This document shows, in pieces, positions 38,282-48,356 of a stretch of 64,000 bases of DNA. This stretch comes from Prevotella sp. (lineage in GTDB: Bacteria > Bacteroidota > Bacteroidia > Bacteroidales > Bacteroidaceae): assembly GCA_016285245.1 (NCBI GenBank), contig JAEEQH010000002.1, forward strand, positions 1 through 64,000, read 5' to 3'. Numbering within the stretch: position 1 is the first letter of the stretch; each line of letters starts with the position of its first letter. The position numbers were made by a program, and so were the translations under genes. The notes under the pieces were generated by a model. That model worked only from the letters and a program-made list of their open reading frames with translations, ran no database searches and was not told where the DNA came from.

Positions 38282-41200
38282 ATGAAGAAACATTTACTCA
38301 GACTCAGTACACTATGGCTGCTTGTTGTGGCCGCCGTGGCTGCACACGCACAGGACGTCACCGCAACCTGGGACTTCACCAATGCGACGGTAGTCGCCGA
38401 AGCCGTTGCCCTGAACGGCAGCACAACGGCAGGCACCATCAAAGCTGTCGAAGACAACGGCATCCTGCTGACAGTAGAGGCTAACGGTCAGACCATCCGT
38501 GACAACGGCAACAGTATCCAGACGGGCAACGTTGTATTCAAGGTTCCCGTACAGAGCAAGGGAGACGTGGTTACAGTCAATGGTTACTCAGCTCCTTACT
38601 TCGCCTATTCTATCGGCGGCACCGACGCTACCGAAGCTACGACGGTCTACACCGCCAAGGCCAGCGACGTGGCTCAGGGCTATGTAGAGATTGTAAACAA
38701 AAGCCAGTACCTCATCTCCATCAGCGTCACACAGAAGGCTAGTACTGCCGTGACGTTGACATGGGACTATACGGAGAACAAGATTCCCACGAAAGGTCCG
38801 GACAACGGTCTGTACTACGAGGCTTACGTCAACGACGCGCCGAGTACGAACCAGGGTCTGAATGGTGTGAAGCTCAACAGCACAGGTTATGCCTACTTCG
38901 AGAAGCCCGCCGTGGCTGGTAAACTGACGTTGTCCTTCGGCAACCGCAAGACCGCCGATGCCTATGTCGTGAACGTTTATGCCTGCACTATTGCCGACGG
39001 CGTAGCCACAAAGGGTAGCTTGATCGGCGAGGTGGCCATTGATGCCAGCCCCAACACGGGCAGCATCGACATTCCTGCTGACGTGACAGGCATCTTCATT
39101 GAGCGCAAGACAGGAGCAGAGGGCGTGCTCTGCAAGGTGGTGTTCAAGGAGAGCGTCGCCCGCTCGTTCGTAGACTTCGAGATTACCAATGAGCAGATGA
39201 TGAAGGAAGGCTTCGACGGCTCTACGCTGCCAGCTGGCGTCACCTTTACTGGCACGCATCGTGGCGACAATCACGGTTATGGCAATGTGACCATCGTTGT
39301 CCCCGTCGACGGCACCGTGAAGTTCACTATCGGCGGTTGCCGCTATGCCAACCCCGCAACCTGTATGATTAAGAATGCTGCCGGTGAGGTACTCGCAGAG
39401 CCCACCTTGCTGACATCTACCTGCTATCACGAGGACCAGAACGCCGCCACCTATTTCTATACGGGCGAGCCCACAACCCTGACATTCTCGAACATTGCCT
39501 ACCTCCCCTACTTCAAGGCTGAGGCAACGGAGGTGTCGGAAGCCACCATCACCTTCCGTGACCAGAACAACAAGGAGCTCGGCACGAAGACCGTCTTCGA
39601 GGGCGAGCCTGTCGGCGATATTCCCTATACCGAGGCCGACCTTACCATCCCCGACGGGCAGAAGTTCCGCGGCTGGGTGAACGCCAACGGTGTCAAGGTC
39701 AAGGCTACCGACTTCGTCTCGGGTAACATGACCATTTTGGCTAGCGTGACACCCATCGAGTCGGTCAGCGTAGGTAGTGTCCAGGTGTACGACCTGCGTA
39801 AAGCCACATTCTATCCAGAGGATCACGAGACCTTTAGCGTTACTGACGGTTCGTACTACAACGACCACGGTTTCACCTTCAACGCCGGCGGTTCGTTCAC
39901 CGTCGACGTAGCCGGCAAGGCACAGATTGTGCTGATGCTCTGCCAGTATGGCAATGGTACGACCATCAAGGTGACCGATGCTAACGGCAACGTCATCAAG
40001 GACGATATGCCCGCCATTGCAGAGAGCGACGGCGGTATGACCAGCGTCTCCTACGACGGTCCGGCTACACAGTTGACCTTCACCTTCGCTGCCCAGACAT
40101 ATCTGCACATGGTCACCGTCTACAACGTCACGGAATTCCTGGCCAAGGACGAGACTTCTGGCTATTACATCGTCCCTGCCGGCGATGGTGCCGGTCTGCT
40201 GATGGCCCTCAACACGGCCAGCGGCGAGGAGGGTGCCAAGATTTTCCTGCCCAACGGAACCTATGACCTTGGCACGGCTGCCGAGACTTCCGTCTCGGGC
40301 AAGAACATCTCGATTATCGGTGAGAGCGCCGAGAAGACCATCATCACCTCGAGTCCGAAGGAGTCGGGACTGGGCAAGGGCGACCTGCTCGTCAACAGCG
40401 GCAGCGCACTCTATATGCAGGACATCACGCTGAAGAACAATTTCGCCTACAGCGGCAACGAGGGTCAGGCACCGTCGCTCCATGACATGGGTACGCAGAC
40501 CATCTGCAAGAACGTCCGTCTCCTGTCGTACCAGGACACCTACTACTCGCACAAGGTAGGCGGCGTCTACTACTGGGAGGACAGCGAGATTCACGGCACC
40601 GTCGACTATCTCTGCGGTAACGGCCATGTATATTATAACAAGGTGAAGCTCGTCAACGAGGTGCGCGGAAGCGCCACCGTCACGGCCAACAGCGAGCTCT
40701 ATGTATTCAACGACTGTACCATTGAGAACAATGCCGATACCTGGAACCTTGGACGTGCGTGGAGCGACAATCCCACTTGCATCTACCTGAATACTACCCT
40801 GCTCGACCCCACCCGTCTGGTTGCCACACGCTGGCTGCTGAAGGGCATCAACTGCGACTATAAGATTGCTGGCGAGTATGGTACGAAGGACGCAAGCGGA
40901 CAGAACATCACTCCTGCCTCGAACGAGGTGACCTTCACCAAGGCCAACACTAAGATGAACACCATCCTTAGTGCCGACCAGGCAGCCACCTACACCATCG
41001 ACTACGTTCTGGGCGACTGGGCTGCTACGGCACAGCAGCAGGCCACACAGCTTGATGCTCCCGCCAACGCTGCCTATGCTGACGGCAAGGTGACTTGGAC
41101 ACCGGCAAACAACGGTGCTACAGCATATCTGATTGAGAAGAACGGCGAGTTCGTTGGTATCACCGAAGGTACATCGTTCGACGTTACGGCCGATCCCGCC

Positions 41201-41401
41201 AACGACGCCCTGACCATCCGCGCTGCCAACAGCCGCGGTGGCTTCGGCCCCGCTGCTCCTGTAGCAGGCACCGTCAACAGCATCAGCAGCACGAAGGTTG
41301 CCGCTAACGACGACGCCATCTACACTCTGCAGGGTGTCCGTGTGAAGAACGCTACCCGCGGTCTCTACATCAAGGGCGGCAAGACGTTCATAGTGAAGTA
41401 A
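38282..41401 (+). CDS. Multidomain exported CE8 pectin methylesterase
   Basis: A 1039-residue protein that should remove methyl esters from homogalacturonan and open it to the lyase and polygalacturonase. A signal peptide ends A-H-A-Q. Four or five beta-sandwich modules fill about 25-625: WDFTNATVVAEA near 32, a second WDYTENK module near 158, an adhesion-like stretch near 420-490 (ATITFRDQNNKELGTK), and another sandwich near 505-620. The CE8 beta-helix (about 628-915) has NNFAYSGNEGQAPSL near 719, the catalytic Asp in QDTYYSHK near 750 and in GTVDYLCGNG near 777, and LGRAW near 823 with the Arg. A fibronectin-like domain and the tail YTLQGVRVKNATRGLYIKGG end it. The large N-terminal set of modules is longer than in typical CE8 enzymes. 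Confidence 0.92.
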   Translation: MKKHLLRLSTLWLLVVAAVAAHAQDVTATWDFTNATVVAEAVALNGSTTAGTIKAVEDNGILLTVEANGQTIRDNGNSIQTGNVVFKVPVQSKGDVVTVNGYSAPYFAYSIGGTDATEATTVYTAKASDVAQGYVEIVNKSQYLISISVTQKASTAVTLTWDYTENKIPTKGPDNGLYYEAYVNDAPSTNQGLNGVKLNSTGYAYFEKPAVAGKLTLSFGNRKTADAYVVNVYACTIADGVATKGSLIGEVAIDASPNTGSIDIPADVTGIFIERKTGAEGVLCKVVFKESVARSFVDFEITNEQMMKEGFDGSTLPAGVTFTGTHRGDNHGYGNVTIVVPVDGTVKFTIGGCRYANPATCMIKNAAGEVLAEPTLLTSTCYHEDQNAATYFYTGEPTTLTFSNIAYLPYFKAEATEVSEATITFRDQNNKELGTKTVFEGEPVGDIPYTEADLTIPDGQKFRGWVNANGVKVKATDFVSGNMTILASVTPIESVSVGSVQVYDLRKATFYPEDHETFSVTDGSYYNDHGFTFNAGGSFTVDVAGKAQIVLMLCQYGNGTTIKVTDANGNVIKDDMPAIAESDGGMTSVSYDGPATQLTFTFAAQTYLHMVTVYNVTEFLAKDETSGYYIVPAGDGAGLLMALNTASGEEGAKIFLPNGTYDLGTAAETSVSGKNISIIGESAEKTIITSSPKESGLGKGDLLVNSGSALYMQDITLKNNFAYSGNEGQAPSLHDMGTQTICKNVRLLSYQDTYYSHKVGGVYYWEDSEIHGTVDYLCGNGHVYYNKVKLVNEVRGSATVTANSELYVFNDCTIENNADTWNLGRAWSDNPTCIYLNTTLLDPTRLVATRWLLKGINCDYKIAGEYGTKDASGQNITPASNEVTFTKANTKMNTILSADQAATYTIDYVLGDWAATAQQQATQLDAPANAAYADGKVTWTPANNGATAYLIEKNGEFVGITEGTSFDVTADPANDALTIRAANSRGGFGPAAPVAGTVNSISSTKVAANDDAIYTLQGVRVKNATRGLYIKGGKTFIVK

Positions 41402-41422
41402 CACGTTTATACTCTTTAATCT

Positions 41423-41465
41423 CAGCAGGCGGACCTTACGGTTCGCCTGCTGTTGTTTTTTTAAA
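41423..41465 (+). terminator. Terminator after the CE8 gene
   Basis: CAGCAGGCGGACC and GGTTCGCCTGCTG form a 13-position stem with one mismatch (41423-41452), followed by a T-rich tract up to 41462. Confidence 0.9.
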
Positions 41466-41468
41466 AAA

Positions 41469-41482
41469 CGCAAACGTTTACG
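41469..41482. promoter_or_regulatory. Candidate operator of the pectin locus, site 3
   Basis: CGCAAACGTTTACG matches the palindrome at 13 of 14 positions, and its edge is 44 bp before the -7 element of the SusC promoter. Confidence 0.72.
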
Positions 41483-41525
41483 AAATTTTTCCTACAGAAT
41501 CTGTCGGTTTCCCGATTTTATTTCG

Positions 41526-41533
41526 TATCTTTG
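41526..41533 (+). promoter_or_regulatory. -7 element of the susC-susD operon
   Basis: TATCTTTG lies 82 bp upstream of the SusC start. The -33 region (GGTTTC near 41507) is a weak match. Confidence 0.78.
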
Positions 41534-41614
41534 CCGATGAAAAGCGAAACAAGCTCTAAAACAAACCTAAAGCGAACAAAACAATTCATCAATATTAATT
41601 AAACAAATCATTTT

Positions 41615-44600
41615 ATGTCTGTAAATTTCAAGAGTATCAGAACGACGCTTGTCGCCGCTCTTCTCCTGTTAGGAGGAGTCGTCGCACAGGCACAGACCGT
41701 CAAGGTCAACGTGAAGGACTCGAGCGGTGAAGCAGTCATCGGAGCCAGCGTCATTGAACAAGGTACGCGCAACGGTGGCGTCACCGACTTCGACGGTAAT
41801 TTCACTCTCAAGTCAACGGGCAAGCCCATCACCATCTCGTACATCGGTATGAAGACGAAGACGGTCGACGTAAAGGGCAAGTCAAGCATCAACGTCGTAC
41901 TCGAGGACGACAACACGACGCTGCAGGAAGTCGTAGCCATCGGTTACGGCTCTGTCCGTAAGAAGGATATTACGGGTTCTGTGGCAACTGTCAACAGTGA
42001 GATTCTTGCCGCCGTACCGGTTGCAAGCGCCTCCGAGGCCCTGACGGGTAAACTGGCCGGTGTACAGGTGACGACGACTGAGGGTTCGCCCGATGCCAAT
42101 GTGACCATCCGCGTCCGTGGCGGTGGCTCTGTGACTCAGTCGAACGAGCCGCTTTACATCGTCGACGGTTTCCCCGTTGACGGTATTGGCGACATTCCGG
42201 CCACCGACATCGAGGATATCACTGTGCTGAAGGACGCTTCCTCAACTGCTATCTACGGTAGCCGTGGTGCTAACGGCGTTATCCTGGTAACGACCAAGGG
42301 TGGTAAGGAAGGTAAGGTGAAGGTGAGCTACAATGCCTACTACAGCTGGAAGAAGACGGCCAAGACGATGGATGTGCTCGATGCCAGCGACTACCTGAAG
42401 TGGCAGTACGAATACTTCATGCTGAAGAACGACAATGCCGACAACTACGAGAGTGTCTTCGGTCTCTATGCCGACCGCGACCTGTATGCCAACCAGCCCA
42501 CCAACGACTGGCAGGACATCACCTTCGGCCGCGTAGGTCATGCTTTCAACCACAACATCAACATCAACGGTGGTTCCGACGCCATCAAGTATGCATTCAG
42601 CTATGCACACATGAACGACAAGGCTATCATGTACGGCTCATCGTTCAATCGTGATAACTTCTCGCTGAAACTAAATACGAAGCCCTCAAAGCGCACAACA
42701 CTGGACTTCCAGGTGCGTTACAGCGACACCGAGATCAACGGTGGCGGTGCCAACGATGCCAGCAGTACGTCGAGCACAGACAAGCGTCTGCGCAATGCCG
42801 TGGTCTACCCGTCTCTGCCACTGGGTGGTCTGGCTCAGGGTGCTGAGTTCGACGACGATCAGGACGTAGGCGGTCTGTACCACCCGCTGGTGTCGGCCGA
42901 CGACAACGACCGCAAGCAGCAGCGCAGAAACCTGAATATGGCCGGCGCCTTTGGCTGGGAGATCTACAAGAACCTGAAGCTGAAGACTGAGTACGGTCGT
43001 GACTCCTACACCAACTACGATATGCGTTTTTATGGCAAGACGACATACTATGCCCGTGAGAACGTACACAGCGAGGCTTACAAGCGTCTGCCCGCCCTGC
43101 AGCTGGCAAACACCGACCGTCAGCGCTATCGTAACACCAATACTATCAGCTATAACTTCAAGGATCTCTTCGAGAAGAACAGCAAGCATACGCTGAACGC
43201 CATGGCCGGTCACGAGTATGTGATTACCAAGAAGCGTGTCAACACCGATATGCTGGAAGGATTCCCCGCCAGCTTTGACTTTAACACAGCTCGCAAGCTG
43301 ACCAATCAGGGCCACCCCTACTCTGTCGACGATAAATACAGCCCCGACGACAAGCTGCTCTCTTTCTTCGGCCGTGTGAACTATGACTACGACAGCAAGT
43401 ACCTGATCAGCGCTACCTTCCGTGCCGACGCATCGTCGAAGTTCTCGAAGGAAAACCGCTGGGGTTACTTCCCCTCTGCAGCCTTGGCATGGCGTGTTTC
43501 TTCTGAGCCGTTCATGGAAGGCACGAAGAGCTGGCTGACGGACATGAAGCTGCGCTTGAGCTACGGTACTGCTGGTAACAACGGCATCGATCCGGGTTAC
43601 CTGAAGCAGGACCTCATCTCCAGTAAGATTGAATATGTCAACGGTTTCACCAGCTACATGGGTCCGTCAACACGTATGGCCAACCCCGACCTGAAGTGGG
43701 AGACCACCATCACCCGTAACATCGGTCTGGACTTCACCCTCTTCGACGGTAAGATCAACGGTAGCCTCGAGGCTTATTTGAACACCACCAAGGACCTGCT
43801 GATTGACTACCGCATGAGTGGTGCCTTCACCTCTCAGTACCGCAACCTGGGTGAGACACAGAATAAGGGTCTGGAGTTCTCGTTCACCTATCACATCGTG
43901 AACCAGAAGAACTGGGGCATCGACTTCACAGGAAACCTCGGCATCAACAAGTCTAAGATCAAGTCGCTGGGCGATGGCTTCAACCCCTACACCACATCAG
44001 GCTGTCTGGGCTCTACCGAGATTCCCAACGACTATGTGCTGCAGGTCGGTTCGGCCGTGGGTCTGATCAACGGTTATGTTAGCGACGGTCGTTATGAGGT
44101 CAGCGACTTCAAGGGCTATGACGAGGCCACCAAACAGTGGGTCCTGAACGACGGTGTTGTCGATGGTACGAACTTCCTGGGTCACTCGGTACGTCCTGGT
44201 GACATGAAGGTAAAGGACTTGGATGGTGACAATATCATCAAGACGGATGGTGGTGACTGTCAGGTCATCGGCGACACTAACCCGGACATGACCGGTGGTT
44301 TCGCCCTGTCTGCACGTGCTTATGGCTTCGACTTCGCTGCCAACTTCAACTTCAGCATTGGCAACGATATCTATAACGCCAACAAGATTGAATACACCAC
44401 GGCTTATCGCAGCGGAAACTACCGTAACATGATCAACATCATGGAGGACGGCAAGCGCTGGACCAACATCAATGCTGCCGGCGAACTGGTGAACGACCCC
44501 GTTGAGTTGGCTGCCATGAATGCCAACACCACGATGTGGAGTCCCTACATGAACTCCTACAGATTGACCGACTGGGCTATCGAGGACGGCTCGTTCCTCC

Positions 44601-44836
44601 GTCTGAACACCTTGACCTTAGGCTACACTCTGCCCGAGACTCTTACCAAGCGCGTTGGCATCAACAGCCTGCGTTTCTACGCAACGGCCTACAACGTATT
44701 CGTCATTACCGGATACTCTGGCTTCGACCCCGAGGTTTCTACCATCACGAAGGATGGCGGTCTGACTCCTAACGTCGACTACTCAGCTTATCCGAAGAGC
44801 CGCCAGTTTGTCATCGGTCTTAACTTGAACTTTTAA
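41615..44836 (+). CDS. SusC-like TonB-dependent outer-membrane transporter
   Basis: A 1073-residue outer-membrane barrel that imports oligosaccharides using TonB energy, here most likely pectin fragments. After a signal peptide ending A-Q-A-Q comes a carboxypeptidase-regulatory-like domain (about 27-110: VKVNVKDSSGEAVIGASV), the plug with EVVAIGYGSVRKKDITGSVATV near 108 and NEPLYIVDGFPVDGIGDIP near 172, DDASSTAIYGSRGANGV-type residues near 203, and the barrel ending in a terminal Phe (FVIGLNLNF), as expected for BAM-dependent insertion. susD follows 19 bp later. There is no N-terminal sigma-factor signalling domain, so control probably comes through another regulator. Confidence 0.96.
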   Translation: MSVNFKSIRTTLVAALLLLGGVVAQAQTVKVNVKDSSGEAVIGASVIEQGTRNGGVTDFDGNFTLKSTGKPITISYIGMKTKTVDVKGKSSINVVLEDDNTTLQEVVAIGYGSVRKKDITGSVATVNSEILAAVPVASASEALTGKLAGVQVTTTEGSPDANVTIRVRGGGSVTQSNEPLYIVDGFPVDGIGDIPATDIEDITVLKDASSTAIYGSRGANGVILVTTKGGKEGKVKVSYNAYYSWKKTAKTMDVLDASDYLKWQYEYFMLKNDNADNYESVFGLYADRDLYANQPTNDWQDITFGRVGHAFNHNININGGSDAIKYAFSYAHMNDKAIMYGSSFNRDNFSLKLNTKPSKRTTLDFQVRYSDTEINGGGANDASSTSSTDKRLRNAVVYPSLPLGGLAQGAEFDDDQDVGGLYHPLVSADDNDRKQQRRNLNMAGAFGWEIYKNLKLKTEYGRDSYTNYDMRFYGKTTYYARENVHSEAYKRLPALQLANTDRQRYRNTNTISYNFKDLFEKNSKHTLNAMAGHEYVITKKRVNTDMLEGFPASFDFNTARKLTNQGHPYSVDDKYSPDDKLLSFFGRVNYDYDSKYLISATFRADASSKFSKENRWGYFPSAALAWRVSSEPFMEGTKSWLTDMKLRLSYGTAGNNGIDPGYLKQDLISSKIEYVNGFTSYMGPSTRMANPDLKWETTITRNIGLDFTLFDGKINGSLEAYLNTTKDLLIDYRMSGAFTSQYRNLGETQNKGLEFSFTYHIVNQKNWGIDFTGNLGINKSKIKSLGDGFNPYTTSGCLGSTEIPNDYVLQVGSAVGLINGYVSDGRYEVSDFKGYDEATKQWVLNDGVVDGTNFLGHSVRPGDMKVKDLDGDNIIKTDGGDCQVIGDTNPDMTGGFALSARAYGFDFAANFNFSIGNDIYNANKIEYTTAYRSGNYRNMINIMEDGKRWTNINAAGELVNDPVELAAMNANTTMWSPYMNSYRLTDWAIEDGSFLRLNTLTLGYTLPETLTKRVGINSLRFYATAYNVFVITGYSGFDPEVSTITKDGGLTPNVDYSAYPKSRQFVIGLNLNF

Positions 44837-44855
44837 ACTATAAAGAATTAACAGT

Positions 44856-46676
44856 ATGAAAAAATATATTTCTATTGCAATCATGGCAATGTCTATCGCA
44901 GGTATTACCTCCTGCGATATGGATGCGCCGTCGCAGTCATCGCTCGACGCCTCGGTGGTATTCTCCCAGTCGGACCTGGCTGAGGGTTCTGTCATGGCCA
45001 TACACGACTGCTGGGGTAAGACCAATTCCTACCGCGGACGCTGGATAGCCTTCTACGGCATGAACAACGATGCAGAATGGTATAACGGCTGTACCTATAG
45101 CGAACGTACAAATGCCAAATTCGCCACAGCCAACTATTCAACAACGGAAGACAATACACAGCTGAACGTCACTAACGATACTTACACGGCACTTTACCAA
45201 GGTATTGAAAAGGCAAACATCGCCATCGACAACATCCGCCAATATGGTGATGTAGAAAACAATGCTGGCATGGCTCACCTGTTGGGTGAGGCTCTGACCC
45301 TGCGCGCCCTGATCTACGTGGAGCTGATGAGAACCTTCGGCGACGTGCCTGCCCGTTTCGAGCAGACAACCAACGAGAACACTTATCTCCCTCGTTCTAG
45401 CCAGGATGATATCTACAAGCAGATCCTCGCCGACCTTGAAGAGGCTGAGAACTACTGCTACTGGCCGAACGAGAATACAGTCACCAAGACCACCGAGCGT
45501 GTCAGCAAGTCGTTCGTCAAGGGTCTCCGTGCCCGTGCTGCACTCTATGCCTGTGGCTATAAGCTCTATTCAGACGGCAGCTACCGTCAGAGCACGGATG
45601 CCGAATTATCTGGCGACAAGATGTATCAGATTGCCCGCGACGAGTGTGTCGATGTCATCAAGAGCGGTCGCAACACCTTAGGCACGTTTGAAGAAAACTT
45701 TAGAAAGTTGTGTGAAGAGAACTACACCGCTGGTGAAGAGAGCATCTGGGAAATTCCGTTTAAAGAAGGACGCGGACGTGTGGTATCGTCGAAGGGTATA
45801 CGTATGCAGTCGCCTTGGAACCAGTACGTCCAATATCAGAAGACAGGTAGCGTTGGCGGCGAGTGCGGCCCTGTGCCCACCCTGTATTACGACTATGACG
45901 TCGAAGACATCCGCCGCGACATCACCTGTATCCCCTACCGTTGGTATAACGGTGGCGACAACAACGAGGGTGATGCCAAGCAGGAGCTCTGGGGTATCAA
46001 GAACTGGTGCTTTGGTAAGCTGCGCTACGAGTGGATGAATCGTAAGGCCACTTCTCTGGACGATGGTATCAACTGGCAGCTGATGCGCTATGCAGACATC
46101 TACCTGATGGCTGCCGAGGCAGAGAATGAGCTGAACGGTCCCGCCAATGCCGTACAGTATCTGCGTCCTATTCTGAACCGTGCTCTGCCCGCAGAGAAGG
46201 TTAATGCATTGATTGCCCAGTATTCTGCCAGCAAGGAAGCATTCCGTCAGGGCATCCGTGACCAGCGCAAATTTGAGTTTGCCGGCGAGATGCTCCGTAA
46301 ACAGGACCTCATCCGCTGGGGTATCCTCGACCAGACTCTGGCAGAGACGAAAGTCAAGTTGCAGCAGCTGGCCAAGCGCGAGGGCGCCTATGCCGACCTG
46401 CCTGCCAAACTGTATTACACTTACATTGATAAGCAGACGCTGAAGATCTACGGTCTGAACCATGGCGAGACGGACGATCAGGGCGATGAACTCCGTAAAG
46501 AGGAAGGCTGGGAGAGCAAGGGTTGGATCACGAGCAACGACGAGCCTAACTTGACAGAAGACATCATCAATGGCTACTATGTCGTCGATAAGCCCAGCCA
46601 GCACTGTGTATGGCCTCTGCCTCAGCTGGTTATCAACAACAGCTCTGGTACTCTGAACAATGATTTTCTTAAATAA
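44856..46676 (+). CDS. SusD-like surface glycan-binding lipoprotein
   Basis: A 606-residue lipoprotein that forms the lid of the SusC channel and binds glycan on the cell surface. The lipobox is AGITSC with Cys at about residue 20, followed by Asp, a surface-export-like residue set (CDMDAPSQ). The helical TPR-like scaffold of SusD is seen through LGEALTLRALIYVELMRTFGDVP near 145-170 and LMRYADIYLMAAEAENELNG near 410, and the C-terminal RxxKFEFAGE...DLIRWG segment near 470. It lies between the SusC gene and a lipoprotein gene in one operon. Confidence 0.95.
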   Translation: MKKYISIAIMAMSIAGITSCDMDAPSQSSLDASVVFSQSDLAEGSVMAIHDCWGKTNSYRGRWIAFYGMNNDAEWYNGCTYSERTNAKFATANYSTTEDNTQLNVTNDTYTALYQGIEKANIAIDNIRQYGDVENNAGMAHLLGEALTLRALIYVELMRTFGDVPARFEQTTNENTYLPRSSQDDIYKQILADLEEAENYCYWPNENTVTKTTERVSKSFVKGLRARAALYACGYKLYSDGSYRQSTDAELSGDKMYQIARDECVDVIKSGRNTLGTFEENFRKLCEENYTAGEESIWEIPFKEGRGRVVSSKGIRMQSPWNQYVQYQKTGSVGGECGPVPTLYYDYDVEDIRRDITCIPYRWYNGGDNNEGDAKQELWGIKNWCFGKLRYEWMNRKATSLDDGINWQLMRYADIYLMAAEAENELNGPANAVQYLRPILNRALPAEKVNALIAQYSASKEAFRQGIRDQRKFEFAGEMLRKQDLIRWGILDQTLAETKVKLQQLAKREGAYADLPAKLYYTYIDKQTLKIYGLNHGETDDQGDELRKEEGWESKGWITSNDEPNLTEDIINGYYVVDKPSQHCVWPLPQLVINNSSGTLNNDFLK

Positions 46677-46697
46677 CAACTAAAAGCAATCATCAAT

Positions 46698-48338
46698 ATG
46701 AAATTCAATAAAATAGCTTCAATATGCATGGTGGGTCTGGCCTTTACGGCCACGACCTCATGCAGCGGGCCAGACGATGAAATCACCAGTCTGACGTTCA
46801 ATCGCAACTTCGCGCCCCTGCAACTCGAAGCATCCAACGTCAAGGAGACGACCGCCAACATTTCGTGGAACACTTCTGCTGGAGCAACGAGTTATAATCT
46901 GGAAGTCTTCGCTGACGACAGTCTCTCTTTCGAGGGCTCGCCCGTACAAACGCTGACGGGTATAACGGCTGACCAAATTCCCTACACGCTGGAGAACCTG
47001 TTGTTCGACACGAAGTACTCGGTACGCGTACAGGCTGTTACGGAAGGTAATGATAGCCGTACATCCAACTGGAACGGTGCCTACTTCAAGACTGGCACAA
47101 AGCAGTTCCTGAAGAACCCGAAGCCTGCACAGATTGCCGACCGCAGCGTTGTCCTGACATGGGAGGTTGAGGATGGTTTTGATGTTTCAAACATCGTCGT
47201 TGGCAATATCAACCACCAGATTACTGATGAGGAGAAGCAGGCTGGTCAGGCAATCGTCGATGGACTGACCCCTGAGACAGCTTACGACGTGTACCTATAT
47301 TATAATGGTAAGCAGTGCGGCAACCGTAGCTTTACAACCATTGCTGACCTGGAGGGTGCCATCATCGTCCGTAGTGGCGACGACCTGACAAGCATCATTA
47401 CCGAAGCTCAGGCTGGTGCTGTGCTTGCCGTGTTCCCCGGAACCTACGTACTGAACCCCACGGAGATTACCGATGAGGCAAGTGGTGAGGTGACAGACAT
47501 CAAGGCTGGTGCTGTCAAGGTGAACAACACCATCACCATCAAGGGTGTCTATCCGACAGACCAACCCGTCATCAAGGGTCGCCTTGAGCTGTATGATGGT
47601 GCCGGACTGAGTCTGAGCCAACTGAAGATTAATGGTCTTGACAACGCTACTGGTGACCAGATCTTCAACTACAAGACTGCTGACGCAAACTATGGTGCTC
47701 TCGACATCCAGAACTGTGAGATTTACGGTATGTCTACCTGCAAGGGTATCCTCTATCTGAATGTGAAGGCTATTGTTGAGTCCATCACCATTAACAACAG
47801 CATCGTTCATGGCATCGAGTGCTCGGGTGGCGACTTCATCGATAGCCGTGCGGGCTTGCCCAGAAAGATCACCCTGACAAACAGTACGTTCTACCAGTGT
47901 GCTACAAGCCGCGACTTCATCCGTGTCGACGACAAGTCGGCCGACTTCGAAGGACAGGTTGGTCCCCAGATTCTGGTTGACCACTGCACGCTCTACAATG
48001 TTGGCAGTGGCGGTGCAAACTACCGTATCATGTATCCGCGTTTTGCTGGTAACAAGATTACGTTTACCAACAATATTGTAGTCGGTACAAACCATAAGCG
48101 CGGCTTTGCCAACCAGAAGTCGACAGACATGGAGCCGACACTGGCAAACAACTACTACTTCAATTGTGAGAACCTGACGGAACCTGGCGCTACTGCTGAT
48201 GCTTCTATCACATGGTTCGACACAGAAGGAATTGTTGGTGATCCCGGATTTGCTGATCCTGCCAATGCAGACTTTACCCTAAATCCCGACGGTGCTGCCT
48301 TCAAGGGCGCTGCTGGCGATCCACGCTGGAGGAAGTAA
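46698..48338 (+). CDS. Surface lipoprotein with fibronectin-III and DUF4957/DUF5123-type beta-helix
   Basis: A 546-residue lipoprotein: the signal peptide ends in ATTSCSGPDDE with the lipid-bearing Cys near residue 21. Residues about 35-135 form a fibronectin-III domain (ETTANISWNTSAGATSYNLEV), and about 140-215 a second one. From about 220 a right-handed beta-helix begins (AVLAVFPGTYVLNP, then LEIQNCEIYGM-like rungs, ITLTNSTFYQCATSRDFIRVDD and FTNNIVVG). This layout matches the DUF4957/DUF5123 proteins that accompany SusCD in pectin loci, which probably bind or cut the substrate on the surface. No lyase-type catalytic residues could be picked out by eye. It ends the SusC operon. Confidence 0.85.
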   Translation: MKFNKIASICMVGLAFTATTSCSGPDDEITSLTFNRNFAPLQLEASNVKETTANISWNTSAGATSYNLEVFADDSLSFEGSPVQTLTGITADQIPYTLENLLFDTKYSVRVQAVTEGNDSRTSNWNGAYFKTGTKQFLKNPKPAQIADRSVVLTWEVEDGFDVSNIVVGNINHQITDEEKQAGQAIVDGLTPETAYDVYLYYNGKQCGNRSFTTIADLEGAIIVRSGDDLTSIITEAQAGAVLAVFPGTYVLNPTEITDEASGEVTDIKAGAVKVNNTITIKGVYPTDQPVIKGRLELYDGAGLSLSQLKINGLDNATGDQIFNYKTADANYGALDIQNCEIYGMSTCKGILYLNVKAIVESITINNSIVHGIECSGGDFIDSRAGLPRKITLTNSTFYQCATSRDFIRVDDKSADFEGQVGPQILVDHCTLYNVGSGGANYRIMYPRFAGNKITFTNNIVVGTNHKRGFANQKSTDMEPTLANNYYFNCENLTEPGATADASITWFDTEGIVGDPGFADPANADFTLNPDGAAFKGAAGDPRWRK

Positions 48339-48356
48339 GCGGTCGATAAATACCAA

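Noticed and set aside
38588..41473. 961-codon open frame antisense to the CE8 gene
   Set aside because: It is very long but mirrors the CE8 gene, has Val/Gly/Asp-rich shadow composition, and no promoter, signal peptide or known domain was seen.
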